From Methanoregula sp. (GTDB lineage: Archaea; Halobacteriota; Methanomicrobia; Methanomicrobiales; Methanospirillaceae): 64,000 nt of DNA. The number at the start of each line of letters is the position of its first letter. The first letter of the stretch is position 1. A program made the position numbers and the translations under genes. Where the stretch lies: positions 248,001 to 312,000 of the forward strand of contig JBAZQB010000002.1 of assembly GCA_041645435.1 (NCBI GenBank). Direction: 5' to 3'. The notes below the pieces were generated by a model. It was not told where the DNA came from. It saw only the letters and a list, made by a program, of their open reading frames with translations, and did not search any database. This document shows positions 16,055 to 23,810 of this stretch, in pieces.

Positions 16055-18826
16055 ATGAAGGATAAAAAGGGAAATTTCACGACCATGGCCGACAAACTAC
16101 GGCAGCCTTCCGCTACCGCTGCTACCAAAGAGATTTGGTACGGACTACGCAGCGATGAGGCCGCAAAAAAACTTGGAACAACCCTGGAAAAAGGGCTCAG
16201 TGCCGCTGAAGCCGCCCGCCGGCTTGAGTTGTATGGCAGAAACATTCTTGAAGAGGAGAAAGAAAAATCTGCCTGGCTTCGTTTCCTGGAGCAGTATACG
16301 TCGTACATGCAGATCGTCCTGGTCATCGCGGCGATCGTGAGCCTGTTTATTCGCCAATATCACACTTTTTTACTGCTTTTCCTCCTGACCGTCTTCAACG
16401 CAAATCTCGGCTATCGCCAGGAGGCGAAGGCAGCGGCCAGTGTCGCGGCACTCAACAAGATGATGAAGATTGTTGCCAAAGTGCGGCGGGATGGCGGGGT
16501 TGTGCAGGTTGAAGCCGATCAGGTTGTTCCCGGCGATATCGTGATCGTAGATGCCGGTGACCGCATCCCGGCCGACGGTCGTGTCATCGTTTCGGCAACG
16601 CTCCAGATAGAAGAATCTGCCCTTACCGGAGAGAGCATCGCTGTGGAGAAGAACACGGACCCTCTGGCAAAAACGGACGTCTCTCTCGGTGACCAGCTGA
16701 ACATGGCGTTCATGAACACGAACGTGACGCGGGGGCATGGGGAGATCCTGGTCACCACCACGGGAATGGGCTCCGAAGTGGGCCATATCGCCACCATGCT
16801 CCGGGAACAGAAGGCGGAAAAGAGTCCCCTTACCCGGCAGATCAATAACGTCACCCTCATTATTATCGGCCTGGCAGGGTTCGCGTTTATCAGTATTGTC
16901 GTACTCGGGCTCTCCCAGGGTGTGTCTTTCACGACGTTATTCACCATTGGGATATCACTCGCCATCGGTTCGATTCCTGATGCCCTGCCGGCAGTCGTCA
17001 CCACAATTCTCGCCATGGGCACGGTCGCAATGGCAAAGAAGAATGCCATCATCAAAAACCTGCCCGCTGTCGAGACCCTGGGTTCCACTTCAGCGATCAA
17101 CTCGGACAAGACCGGGACTCTGACGATGAACCAGATGACGGTCCGGACGATATCAACGGTGAAACATCGCTACATGGTTACCGGGGAAGGCTACAGTTTT
17201 ACGGGAAAGATACAGAGGACGCAGGGGGAATGTGAAGAAAATCTCGATTTCATTCTCTTTCCCTGTGCGCTCTGCATTGATACCGAGATCAGGGACGGCC
17301 AGGTAATCGGGGACCCGACGGAAGGGGCACTCTATGTCCTCGCAGAGAAAGGTGGGGTTGATGTCAGGCAGTTCCGTGAAAACTATCCCCGGATAGCCAG
17401 TATTCCCTTCGATTCCGACTATAAATTCATGGCCACCTTCCATGTCATGAAGGATGCAACAGGAAGAGAGGTCATCCGTGCCTACGTGAAAGGGGCACCG
17501 GACGTGATCCTGACCCGCTCATCGTACAGCCTGTGGCCGGACGGAACGGCGCAGGAACTGACGGAGGCGCACAGGAAAACGTTCCTTGAGGAAAACGAGC
17601 GTATTGCCCGTGGAGGATTGCGTGTGCTCGCGTTTGCCCAGCGTGATTTCGACCCGGCAACTTTCGATCCGAAGGCCGATCTCATCCCTCTGATACAGGA
17701 CCTTGTGGTAACTGCACTTATCGGGGAGGTCGATCCTCCGCGGGCGGAAGCAAAGGATTCCATTGCAAAGGCGAAAAAGGCGGGGATCCGGGTCAGGATG
17801 ATCACCGGGGACCATGCAGTGACCGCAGAGGCCATCGGTCGGGAACTGGGAATAGAAGGGCGGGCGGTCACCGGTGCCGAATTTGCAGCACTGAGCGATG
17901 CAGAAGCGGAACGACAGGTCGATGAGATAGGGGTTATCGCACGGGTCGCACCGGAACATAAGGTCCGGCTGGTGAATGTCCTGAAAAAGAAAGGCAATAT
18001 CGTGGCGATGACCGGCGACGGTGTGAATGACGCTCCTGCAATCAAGGCGGCAGATATCGGCATCGCGATGGGGATGACAGGGACCGATGTTGCAAAGGGA
18101 GCGGCCAAGATGATCCTCACCGACGATAACTTTGCGACAATTGTGGCCGCCATCGAAGAAGGCCGGAAGGTGTACGACAACCTGCAGAAATTCCTGCGGA
18201 TCCAGATCGCCAACCTGTTTATGTTTATCCTGGCATTCCTGGGTTCCTCGCTCTTTGCAATAGCCGGAACTGCCCTCTTCAGCCCCGGCCAGGTGCTCTG
18301 GATTCACATGCTCGTTGTCGCACCCATCGGCATTATGTTCGGCCTCGACATGGCGTCACCCGGGATCATGAACCGGGCCCCCCGGAAAGTCCATGAGCCG
18401 CTGATCAGTACAAGGATGTTTATCCGGCTGTTCGTCGTGGGTTTGCTCATGGCCGCGATGGCGCTGTATCTCTTCCATATGGGCAAGGTCACTTTCGGCT
18501 CTGTACAAACCGGGCAGACCATGGCGCTGGTTTCTCTTTCGCTGATGAATATCTTCCTTGCATGGAACCTGCGATTCCCGAAAGATACCGCCTTCCAGAC
18601 CGCGACATTTTCGAACGCCCGGCTCGTTTACATCTATCTCTGGGTTGTCTTTGGGGCTTTCCTGATGACAGAAAGCCGCCTCTTCCAGGATATCTTCGGG
18701 ACCACCTCACTTACCCCGTACCAGTGGGTGCTCTGTCTCATCCCCGGCCTGATCATTTTAGCCGTTGGCGAGATCTTCAAAGCCGTGCTCCGTTCTAAAG
18801 ACAGGAATTCTCCCGTTGCCCTGTGA
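16055..18826 (+). CDS. P-type (P2) cation-transporting ATPase
   Basis: 923 aa, full length. Key motifs: actuator loop TGES (residues 191-194), M4 motif IPDALPAVVTTILAMGT with Asp309 where Ca2+ pumps have Glu in PEGLP, phosphorylation site NSDKTGTLTMNQM with Asp351, and hinge MTGDGVNDAPAIKAADIGIA. About ten membrane helices. The overall pattern fits P2A/P2B pumps (Ca2+, Mn2+, possibly Na+/K+), and the PDALP change leaves the ion uncertain. The start could also be the ATG at 16085, which better matches family N-termini. It is the largest gene in the repeat-bounded island and shares an interval with the ICMT-like gene between copies R4 and R5. Confidence 0.92.
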   Translation: MKDKKGNFTTMADKLRQPSATAATKEIWYGLRSDEAAKKLGTTLEKGLSAAEAARRLELYGRNILEEEKEKSAWLRFLEQYTSYMQIVLVIAAIVSLFIRQYHTFLLLFLLTVFNANLGYRQEAKAAASVAALNKMMKIVAKVRRDGGVVQVEADQVVPGDIVIVDAGDRIPADGRVIVSATLQIEESALTGESIAVEKNTDPLAKTDVSLGDQLNMAFMNTNVTRGHGEILVTTTGMGSEVGHIATMLREQKAEKSPLTRQINNVTLIIIGLAGFAFISIVVLGLSQGVSFTTLFTIGISLAIGSIPDALPAVVTTILAMGTVAMAKKNAIIKNLPAVETLGSTSAINSDKTGTLTMNQMTVRTISTVKHRYMVTGEGYSFTGKIQRTQGECEENLDFILFPCALCIDTEIRDGQVIGDPTEGALYVLAEKGGVDVRQFRENYPRIASIPFDSDYKFMATFHVMKDATGREVIRAYVKGAPDVILTRSSYSLWPDGTAQELTEAHRKTFLEENERIARGGLRVLAFAQRDFDPATFDPKADLIPLIQDLVVTALIGEVDPPRAEAKDSIAKAKKAGIRVRMITGDHAVTAEAIGRELGIEGRAVTGAEFAALSDAEAERQVDEIGVIARVAPEHKVRLVNVLKKKGNIVAMTGDGVNDAPAIKAADIGIAMGMTGTDVAKGAAKMILTDDNFATIVAAIEEGRKVYDNLQKFLRIQIANLFMFILAFLGSSLFAIAGTALFSPGQVLWIHMLVVAPIGIMFGLDMASPGIMNRAPRKVHEPLISTRMFIRLFVVGLLMAAMALYLFHMGKVTFGSVQTGQTMALVSLSLMNIFLAWNLRFPKDTAFQTATFSNARLVYIYLWVVFGAFLMTESRLFQDIFGTTSLTPYQWVLCLIPGLIILAVGEIFKAVLRSKDRNSPVAL

Positions 18827-19066
18827 GAGACGAAATAATCCCAAAACCGGAGCTAATCTTTTTTTTGGTATAGTATCATTCCAGCCACTAAACTTCGTTA
18901 TATCTCCATGAATGCAGTGCGAGGAACTGTGGAGAGTACACATCGGGCATTTTGTTTTGTTGTACGAGATTGATGCGAAGGAACCGGCTGTTGTTTTGCT
19001 AAAGATATGTCCATCACTCTGAAGCGTACGGCTAATTTTTACTTATTTGCTTTTCCTCAGTCAGTC
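18827..19066. other. Intergenic region after the P-type ATPase gene
   Basis: A TTTTTTTT run near 18850 can terminate the ATPase transcript. Nothing else recognisable until repeat copy R5. Confidence 0.4.
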
Positions 19067-19160
19067 CGCGTGCGGTGGTGCGGACCCGTCCTATCAGTGA
19101 TTGACGGACCCGGAACCGGATTGGAACCGGACCCGTCGTCAATTGCTGGTTCTGACCCCC
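19067..19160 (+). repeat. Island repeat R, copy 5
   Basis: CGCGTGCGGTGGTGCGGACC, GTGATTGACGGACCCGGAAC, CGGATTGGAACCGGACCCG, TCGTCAATTGCTGG. The outer arms ATTGACG and CGTCAAT are intact here; the right end is shortened. Confidence 0.85.
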
Positions 19161-19255
19161 GCTCCCCATGAACCTTGCATGAAATCGTCCCCTCCACCCG
19201 TTCCCCCGGGTAATTCCGCCATGCTTATCATCTTTCTCGTTATATTGTCGGGTGT

Positions 19256-19714
19256 ATGAGAACTGCATTCACGATCCTTGTACTTATCCTTGCCGTGCTT
19301 GCCTGCGGGTGCACGGCAACAGCGCCGGCAGCAGCCCCCGCGGCAGCACCGGCAGCCACGCCGGCCGTAACAGCGACCACCCCTATTCCCGGGGTAACCG
19401 GCATCTGGACCGGGACCTCCGTAGGGCACAGCCAGCTCGAAGGGTTCCGCGAACACACCTCAGCGGTGTACAACATCTCGGTACAGAAAGGCCACGCGTT
19501 CACCGGTACCAAGGAGTACGTGAGGGCTGACGGCAAGAAGTATACCGAAAATTTCTCCGGGACCGTCTCGTCCCGCGGGGAGATCTTCATGGGTGACACC
19601 GAGGGAGGCATTGCGGACGGCATGCTGACCGGGCCGGACGCCATGGAACTCGGGTATGCCGAAGACGGGCCGGATGCCAAGGCCTTCCTCCTGATACTCA
19701 ACCGGCAGAAGTGA
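19256..19714 (+). CDS. Hypothetical secreted lipoprotein
   Basis: 152 aa. The N-terminus MRTAFTILVLILAVLACGCT has a lipobox-like LACGC, so the mature protein is probably lipid-anchored at Cys. An Ala/Pro/Thr-rich linker (residues ~20-45) follows, then a compact beta-rich domain starting TGIWTGTSVGHSQL, with VRADGKKYTENFSGTVSSRG and FLLILNRQK. The GxWxG opening is common in lipocalin-like small domains, but this is inference. It is alone between repeat copies R5 and R6. Confidence 0.75.
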   Translation: MRTAFTILVLILAVLACGCTATAPAAAPAAAPAATPAVTATTPIPGVTGIWTGTSVGHSQLEGFREHTSAVYNISVQKGHAFTGTKEYVRADGKKYTENFSGTVSSRGEIFMGDTEGGIADGMLTGPDAMELGYAEDGPDAKAFLLILNRQK

Positions 19715-19804
19715 TGAGATCCACCTCCCCTTTTTTCCCGTAGCATTCATCTTATGACAGGGTAGCCGGTCCTTTGTAGTCGTATGGGACGGCTGCATGG
19801 ATGC

Positions 19805-19905
19805 TGTACGCGGTGGAGCGGACCCGGACTATTTTTTATTGACGGACCCGGGGCCGGATGGTACCGAGGCCGTCGTTGCTTCTCAGGAACCGAGGGCAAT
19901 GAGGC
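19805..19905 (+). repeat. Island repeat R, copy 6
   Basis: GTACGCGGTGGAGCGGACCC, TTATTGACGGACCCGGGGCC, GGATGGTACCGAGGCCGTC, then CTCAGGAACCGAGGGCAATG. Same orientation as the others. Confidence 0.82.
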
Positions 19906-19953
19906 TTGGCCGGTGCCGGATTGATCGTTATCACAAACCAATCTAAAAAAGTA

Positions 19954-20196
19954 TCAGCAGCTGCCGGCAGATCCGGCAACGTATTTCCGGACATCCACGA
20001 CCGCACCGCTCTTTGCCATGCGTTCTGCTATTCCAAGAATTTCATGAGCAACGTGCTCGTCAACGTAGTCCTCACCGCAGTTTGTGCAGACCTGGGCGGG
20101 AACTTCCTTGACAACCAGGGTAAGACCGTCGCGATCGAAGGTGACGGTCGTCAAGCCTTCTTTCGTTTGCCCGTGTTTACAGATTACGCATTTCAT
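19954..20196 (-). CDS. YgiT/MqsA-type zinc-finger antitoxin
   Basis: 80 aa. Two CxxC pairs (Cys3/Cys6 in MKCVICKHG and Cys37/Cys40 in VCTNCGEDYVDE) form the N-terminal zinc site of the YgiT-type antitoxins. The C-terminal part (HVAHEILGIAERMAKSGAVV) is a short version of the DNA-binding half. AAGGAGGAAATC precedes the ATG at 20196, which overlaps the stop codon of an upstream remnant (ATGA). In intact modules a DUF4258 toxin occupies that upstream position; here it is broken. The module lies between copies R6 and R7. Confidence 0.82.
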   Translation of the reverse strand: MKCVICKHGQTKEGLTTVTFDRDGLTLVVKEVPAQVCTNCGEDYVDEHVAHEILGIAERMAKSGAVVDVRKYVAGSAGSC

Positions 20197-20340
20197 GATT
20201 TCCTCCTTATTGAGAAATTTTCTGACCACACGTCAGGATCAGGTTCGTATGCCGTGATAACAATTGCTTCACGTCTACGGTCCTATGTCTTCTGGTTGAC
20301 TGCCGTAATTATCTACATTGCGGTTCGGATGCCGGAACAT
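20193..20340 (-). pseudogene. Decayed DUF4258-type toxin gene
   Basis: The frame that ends in the ATGA overlap with the antitoxin reads IITAVNQKT-stop-DRRREAIVITAYEPDPDVW, SENFSIRRKS. The ITAYEPDPDVW ending is characteristic of DUF4258 toxins partnered with YgiT. Two in-frame TAG codons (minus strand, at 20283-20285 and 20313-20315) interrupt it, and the N-terminal half is not recognisable. The antitoxin therefore appears to outlive its toxin. Confidence 0.65.
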
Positions 20341-20373
20341 TTCGACTTGCTAAACCCCTCTTCCTTTACTCGC

Positions 20374-20490
20374 AGCGTGCGTGGGCGGGGCCGGGCTTTG
20401 TGGTGATGGGGCGGACCCGGGGATTTAGTACCGGACCCGTCGTAAACTGCCGGAACCGAAGGGCACTAAGGAGCGCCGGTACTGATGTAT
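20374..20490 (+). repeat. Island repeat R, copy 7
   Basis: GCGTGCGTGGGCGGGGCCGG, GGGCGGACCCGGGGATTTAG, TACCGGACCCGTCGTAAACT, GCCGGAACCGAAGGGCACTA, AGGAGCGCCGGTACTGATG. The right end is complete. Confidence 0.85.
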
Positions 20491-20630
20491 TACGACGAAA
20501 CGTGGGTTAAAGAACGAATACGATTTGAGCACATTTTCCTTCAATCCGGAAAAAAGGAGTATATACGACGAGTCAAAAGCGAGTATTCATTTTAGGGGCT
20601 GTACCAGATTAGAGTTTTATATATCCCCCC

Positions 20631-20657
20631 ACAGCCTCAACGTTCCCGGGTTGTTGC
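20631..20657 (+). repeat. Direct repeat E, left copy
   Basis: Twenty-seven bases (ACAGCCTCAACGTTCCCGGG then TTGTTGC) that recur at 21597-21623 with one mismatch; weaker similarity continues ~20 bp upstream of each copy. The pair brackets the methyltransferase gene. Confidence 0.75.
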
Positions 20658-20764
20658 ATGGGTGTTCCGTAATTAAACATGAACTCACATTTTGACGAGC
20701 CGCCGGGTGTAGCTCAGCTGCCCCAGCCGTTGACAATCCGCCAAAATATCCCCGCTGCCTCACA

Positions 20765-21511
20765 TCACCGCGCCATCAGCGCGAATACACCCCATCCAAG
20801 ATATTCACGCGTGTACGCGGCGTAGCGTTTTGGTTCCACAGTCAGTCTGGCCCTGACCTCTTTTACGAAGTCGTCGTGGGGATTCGCTTCGAGCCATCGG
20901 CGCATGGTGAGCCACTTGGCCGCTTCGTACCTGTCCCAGCCTTCCTGGTCTGCCAGAACCATTTCCACAACATCGTAGTCGAGGTCGCTAAAAGACGCGA
21001 GAAGTTCCGGAAGTATGAGAAAGTCGGAGACAGAACTGGCATCGCATCCCCTGGCAACGTCTTCCGTCGGCGGTAACCTCACCCAGTAGGGCTCGCCGAT
21101 GAGGATGATTCCTCCGGGGCGGAGACTCTTTGCCAGAAGCCCGATGGTGCCGGCGACTCCCCCACCGATCCACGTGGCACCGAGACAGGCTGCCACACCG
21201 ACCTTTTCGTCGGCAACGTAGCCGGCAGCGTCGCCATGGATGAACCCGACTTGATCGGCAACTCCGAGTTCTTCAGCGCGGAGTTTCGCCTGTTCGGTGA
21301 ACAACCGGCTCATGTCGATGCCGACGCCGATGATTCCGTAATCGCGTGCCCAGGTGCACAGCATCTCGCCCGAACCGCTGCCGAGGTCGAGCACACGAGT
21401 CCCCGGTTCCAGGCGCAATGCTGCGCCGAGAGTGGCGAGATTTTCTGGTGTGAACGGGTTATGGATGCGGTGAGTACTTTCGGTAATGGTGAAGATACGT
21501 GGGATGTCCAA
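20765..21511 (-). CDS. Class I SAM-dependent methyltransferase
   Basis: 248 aa. Motif I is VLDLGSGSGEMLCTWA, then IGVGIDMSRLFTEQAKLRAE, VGFIHGDAAGYVADEKVGVA, a motif resembling GATWIGGGVAGTIG and LRPGGIILIGEPYWV. The C-terminal half is helical with many Trp/Arg (YEAAKWLTMRRWLEANPHDD). The best start is the TTG at 21511 because AAAGGAGG lies 7 nt upstream and no ATG fits. Substrate unknown. Bounded by direct repeat E and lying between R copies 7 and 8. Confidence 0.88.
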   Translation of the reverse strand: MDIPRIFTITESTHRIHNPFTPENLATLGAALRLEPGTRVLDLGSGSGEMLCTWARDYGIIGVGIDMSRLFTEQAKLRAEELGVADQVGFIHGDAAGYVADEKVGVAACLGATWIGGGVAGTIGLLAKSLRPGGIILIGEPYWVRLPPTEDVARGCDASSVSDFLILPELLASFSDLDYDVVEMVLADQEGWDRYEAAKWLTMRRWLEANPHDDFVKEVRARLTVEPKRYAAYTREYLGWGVFALMAR

Positions 21512-21596
21512 TGCACAACCTCCTTTTACTAAGTTGGGTAATAACCGGAATATACTTTTAGTGACTGTTGTGGATAAGGGTTTTAACTATCACACA

Positions 21597-21623
21597 ACAG
21601 CCTCAACGTTCCCTGGTTGTTGC
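21597..21623 (+). repeat. Direct repeat E, right copy
   Basis: Matches 20631-20657 with one substitution. The following DNA to 21840 is GC-rich and full of CCGGAA/TTCCGG words (for example GGGAAATTTTC twice, near 21658 and 21757); no gene seen there. Confidence 0.75.
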
Positions 21624-21840
21624 TCTGGTGTAAACCGGCGCGAGCGAGCTTTGGCCCGGGAAATTTTCTGCTACAACCGGAACCCGGGCAAAAATGTTTT
21701 CGGCTCGTACCGGTTCCGGCCGGAAAAAATCCGGAGCGATTGCATCCGGAGTCCCGGGAAATTTTCCGGCTGCCGGAAAATAATCCGCTGAATTGCCGGG
21801 TCGGGTTCTGCGGAGGATGGTCGCGATTGCTCCGGCTACG

Positions 21841-21963
21841 GCTGCGTGCGGTGGGGCGGGGCCGGACTTTTTTTGATTTACGGACCCGTAACCGGTTGGT
21901 ACCGAGGCCGCCGTCTATTGCCGGAACCGGCGGCACTGATCAACGCTGGTACGGACGGGTCAG
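21841..21963 (+). repeat. Island repeat R, copy 8
   Basis: GCTGCGTGCGGTGGGGCGGG, TTTACGGACCCGTAACCGG, TTGGTACCGAGGCCGCCGTC, TATTGCCGGAACCGGCGGCA, CTGATCAACGCTGGTACGG. It directly precedes the HEPN/MNT genes. Confidence 0.87.
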
Positions 21964-22039
21964 GGGCCGCAGGATGAAACAATATATTCATCTTACAACA
22001 TACGCAAAGATACAGAACGGCAAGAGGTTTTTCAAAAAA

Positions 22040-22429
22040 ATGACTCCCGATTCCGGCGAATGGTTCCGACAGGCACAGTATGATCTCGGTACTGCCGAAA
22101 CCCTCGTCTCCGCCGGGCGTTATCCTCCGGTGATATTCTTCTGTCACCTCGCACTCGAAAAAGCCCTGAAGGCTCTTTACGTTGAGAAATTCAACGACAA
22201 TCCGGATAAGACCCACAGCCTGATCTTTCTTGTTGAAGTTCTCGAACTGGAAGTACCTCAGGAGTATATGGAATCCCTGTTCGTTATCAATCGTATCGGC
22301 ATTACCGGACGATATCCGCATAACCTTGATGTGGTTCTTGAACAATATACCAAAGGAAAGACGGAAAAGATCTTACACGAGACAAAGGAGATACTTACAT
22401 GGTTGACGCACAAGTCCTCGAAGCGGTAA
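22040..22429 (+). CDS. HEPN-domain toxin (HEPN/MNT module)
   Basis: 129 aa from ATG 22040. EWFRQAQYDLGTAETLVSAG, YPPVIFFCHLALEKALKALY and the late NRIGITGRYPHNLDVV show a HEPN domain, usually an RNase or AMPylated toxin. An ATG at 21974 would add 22 residues, but in the partial duplicate at 22912-23092 the corresponding upstream frame is not preserved while the MAPNSNEW start is, so 22040 is preferred. It overlaps the MNT gene by 31 bp, the usual coupled arrangement. Confidence 0.85.
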   Translation: MTPDSGEWFRQAQYDLGTAETLVSAGRYPPVIFFCHLALEKALKALYVEKFNDNPDKTHSLIFLVEVLELEVPQEYMESLFVINRIGITGRYPHNLDVVLEQYTKGKTEKILHETKEILTWLTHKSSKR

Positions 22430-22740
22430 ATTTTTTCAGAGCTCTGGTGAGGGAAAACGGCGTCCATATTAACGATCTTATCCTGTTCGGGTCTTTTAGT
22501 ACGGGAACCGCAACTCCTGAAAGTGACATCGACATCGCGATTATTTCCAAAGATTTTACCGGCCGCGATATTTTTGAGCGGGCCCTCATGACGAAAGATG
22601 CGGAAATAAAGACCGTCAGGAAATTCAAAGTAGCCCTCGATGTACTTACCTTGACTCCGGAAGAATACCGGGATCCGATGTCCCTTATTGCAGGCACGCT
22701 CAGAAAAGGAATTGTTGTGCCGACGGTTTCATCCGCTTGA
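22399..22740 (+). CDS. MNT-domain nucleotidyltransferase antitoxin (HEPN/MNT module)
   Basis: 113 aa. The minimal nucleotidyltransferase motif GSFSTGTATPESDIDIAI (Gly31-Ser32 ... Asp43-x-Asp45) is intact, so it could transfer AMP to the HEPN partner, as shown for related modules. AAAGGAG at 22384-22390 gives a good ribosome binding site before ATG 22399. Coupled to the preceding HEPN gene. Confidence 0.88.
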   Translation: MVDAQVLEAVNFFRALVRENGVHINDLILFGSFSTGTATPESDIDIAIISKDFTGRDIFERALMTKDAEIKTVRKFKVALDVLTLTPEEYRDPMSLIAGTLRKGIVVPTVSSA

Positions 22741-22787
22741 AATTAAAGGGAGGGATTTTCCCGGGACTCGTTTTTCGTGCTCACCAT

Positions 22788-22905
22788 TGGTGCGGCCCCG
22801 TCCTCTCTTTCGCTTGCCGGACCCGGAACCGGATCCGGTTCCGGACCCGTCGTCAGGTGCCGGAACCGTGGGCACTGAGCAGCGCCGGTATAGACAGACC
22901 GGGAA
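22788..22905 (+). repeat. Island repeat R, copy 9, with a perfect 22-nt palindrome
   Basis: GGTGCGGCCCCGTCCTCTC, CTTGCCGGACCCGGAACC, then the palindrome at 22823-22844 centred on GGATCC, then ACCCGTCGTCAGGTGCCGGA, ACCGTGGGCACTGAGCAGCG. It is followed at once by a relic of the HEPN 5' region, just as copy 8 precedes the intact HEPN gene. Confidence 0.88.
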
Positions 22906-22911
22906 ATGAAG

Positions 22912-23092
22912 ATGAAACAATTTATTCCTCTGAAAACATATGGGAAGATAGAGAGCGTCAAAGGTTTCCCAGATGGCACCAAATTCCAACGAATGGTTAC
23001 GGCAGGTGCAATACGATATTAATACTTCCGAATCCTGGTCCTACCGATGGGGTAAGACCAGGGCCGCAGGTCAGGAAAGGCAATGCCTGTAA
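22912..23092 (+). pseudogene. Truncated duplicate of the HEPN gene start
   Basis: ATGAAACAATTTATTCCTC at 22912 parallels ATGAAACAATATATTCATC at 21974, and the frame from 22973 reads MAPNSNEWLRQVQYDINTSE, aligning to MTPDSGEWFRQAQYDLGTAE of the intact toxin. After ~20 codons the similarity stops and the frame runs into unrelated DNA, ending at TAA 23090-23092. Confidence 0.75.
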
Positions 23093-23149
23093 GCAGAAGA
23101 AAAATACCAAGGGTCATCCGGAATAGTATCCAAACAGAGTGGGGCACCC

Positions 23150-23737
23150 ATGAGTTGGAATGATTTTGTTTTTTTCCCCGGAATAATCATTGAATTCCTG
23201 GGAGTTGTCATCCTCGTTGCCGGAGGTATTACCGGTAGGCCCGTGCTCCTTATCGCCGGGGTGGTAATCATCTGTATCGGCTCTGCATTAACAATCATGC
23301 GGATCATACGGCGGGCTCGCAAAGGGGCCGGTTCACCGGATCCGGGTATACGGGCACCGGCAGATGCGTTATCAGAAAAACCGGTGGATTCAACGGTCCT
23401 CTACCAGGACCCTCTGGTAAGCATCTCCGGGAACTCGATCACGTTCCACCATTATTCGTTTCCCCTTTTTTTGTCAGACCGGCAGGTTTATTTCCGGGAT
23501 ATTGTCCGCATCGATGTAAAAAAAACGGCTCTCGGGACCGGGAAATGGCGGATCGCGGGGTCTGGTGATTTCCGGACTTGGTTCCCGATGGACTGGGACC
23601 GTCCTTCCCGCGACAGGACATTTTTTGCCACGCTGAAAGCAGGGTGGTGGACGATCGGTTTCACGGTGGAGAACTCCTCACGGGTGCTGTCCATCCTGAA
23701 AGAACAAGGCCTGCCCATTGTTGAATCGGGAGAATAA
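23150..23737 (+). CDS. Hypothetical membrane protein (195 aa)
   Basis: Two N-terminal membrane helices (FFPGIIIEFLGVVILVAGGI and VLLIAGVVIICIGSALTIM, residues ~8-50) are followed by a basic linker and a soluble beta-rich domain (VSISGNSITFHHYSFPLFLS, RTFFATLKAGWWTIGFTVEN). The C-terminal part could be a PH-like or SHOCT-less sensor fold, but no known motif is certain. It lies between the HEPN relic and repeat copy R10. Confidence 0.65.
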   Translation: MSWNDFVFFPGIIIEFLGVVILVAGGITGRPVLLIAGVVIICIGSALTIMRIIRRARKGAGSPDPGIRAPADALSEKPVDSTVLYQDPLVSISGNSITFHHYSFPLFLSDRQVYFRDIVRIDVKKTALGTGKWRIAGSGDFRTWFPMDWDRPSRDRTFFATLKAGWWTIGFTVENSSRVLSILKEQGLPIVESGE

Positions 23738-23810
23738 AATTCCTCTCTCTCTTCGGTGATTCTCCGCTTTACTCGCGCTGAATTGTTCCCTCCGGGATCC
23801 CCTGGCGGCC

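Noticed and set aside
20700..20745. tRNA gene beginning GCCGGGTGTAGCTCAGCTG-like
   Set aside because: Only a D-arm-like start is present (GCCGCCGGGTGTAGCTCAGC); no anticodon arm, T arm or matching acceptor end follows. At most a tRNA fragment.
21617..22039. N-terminal extension of the HEPN frame upstream of 22040
   Set aside because: It consists of translated repeat DNA, and the relic copy does not keep this frame.
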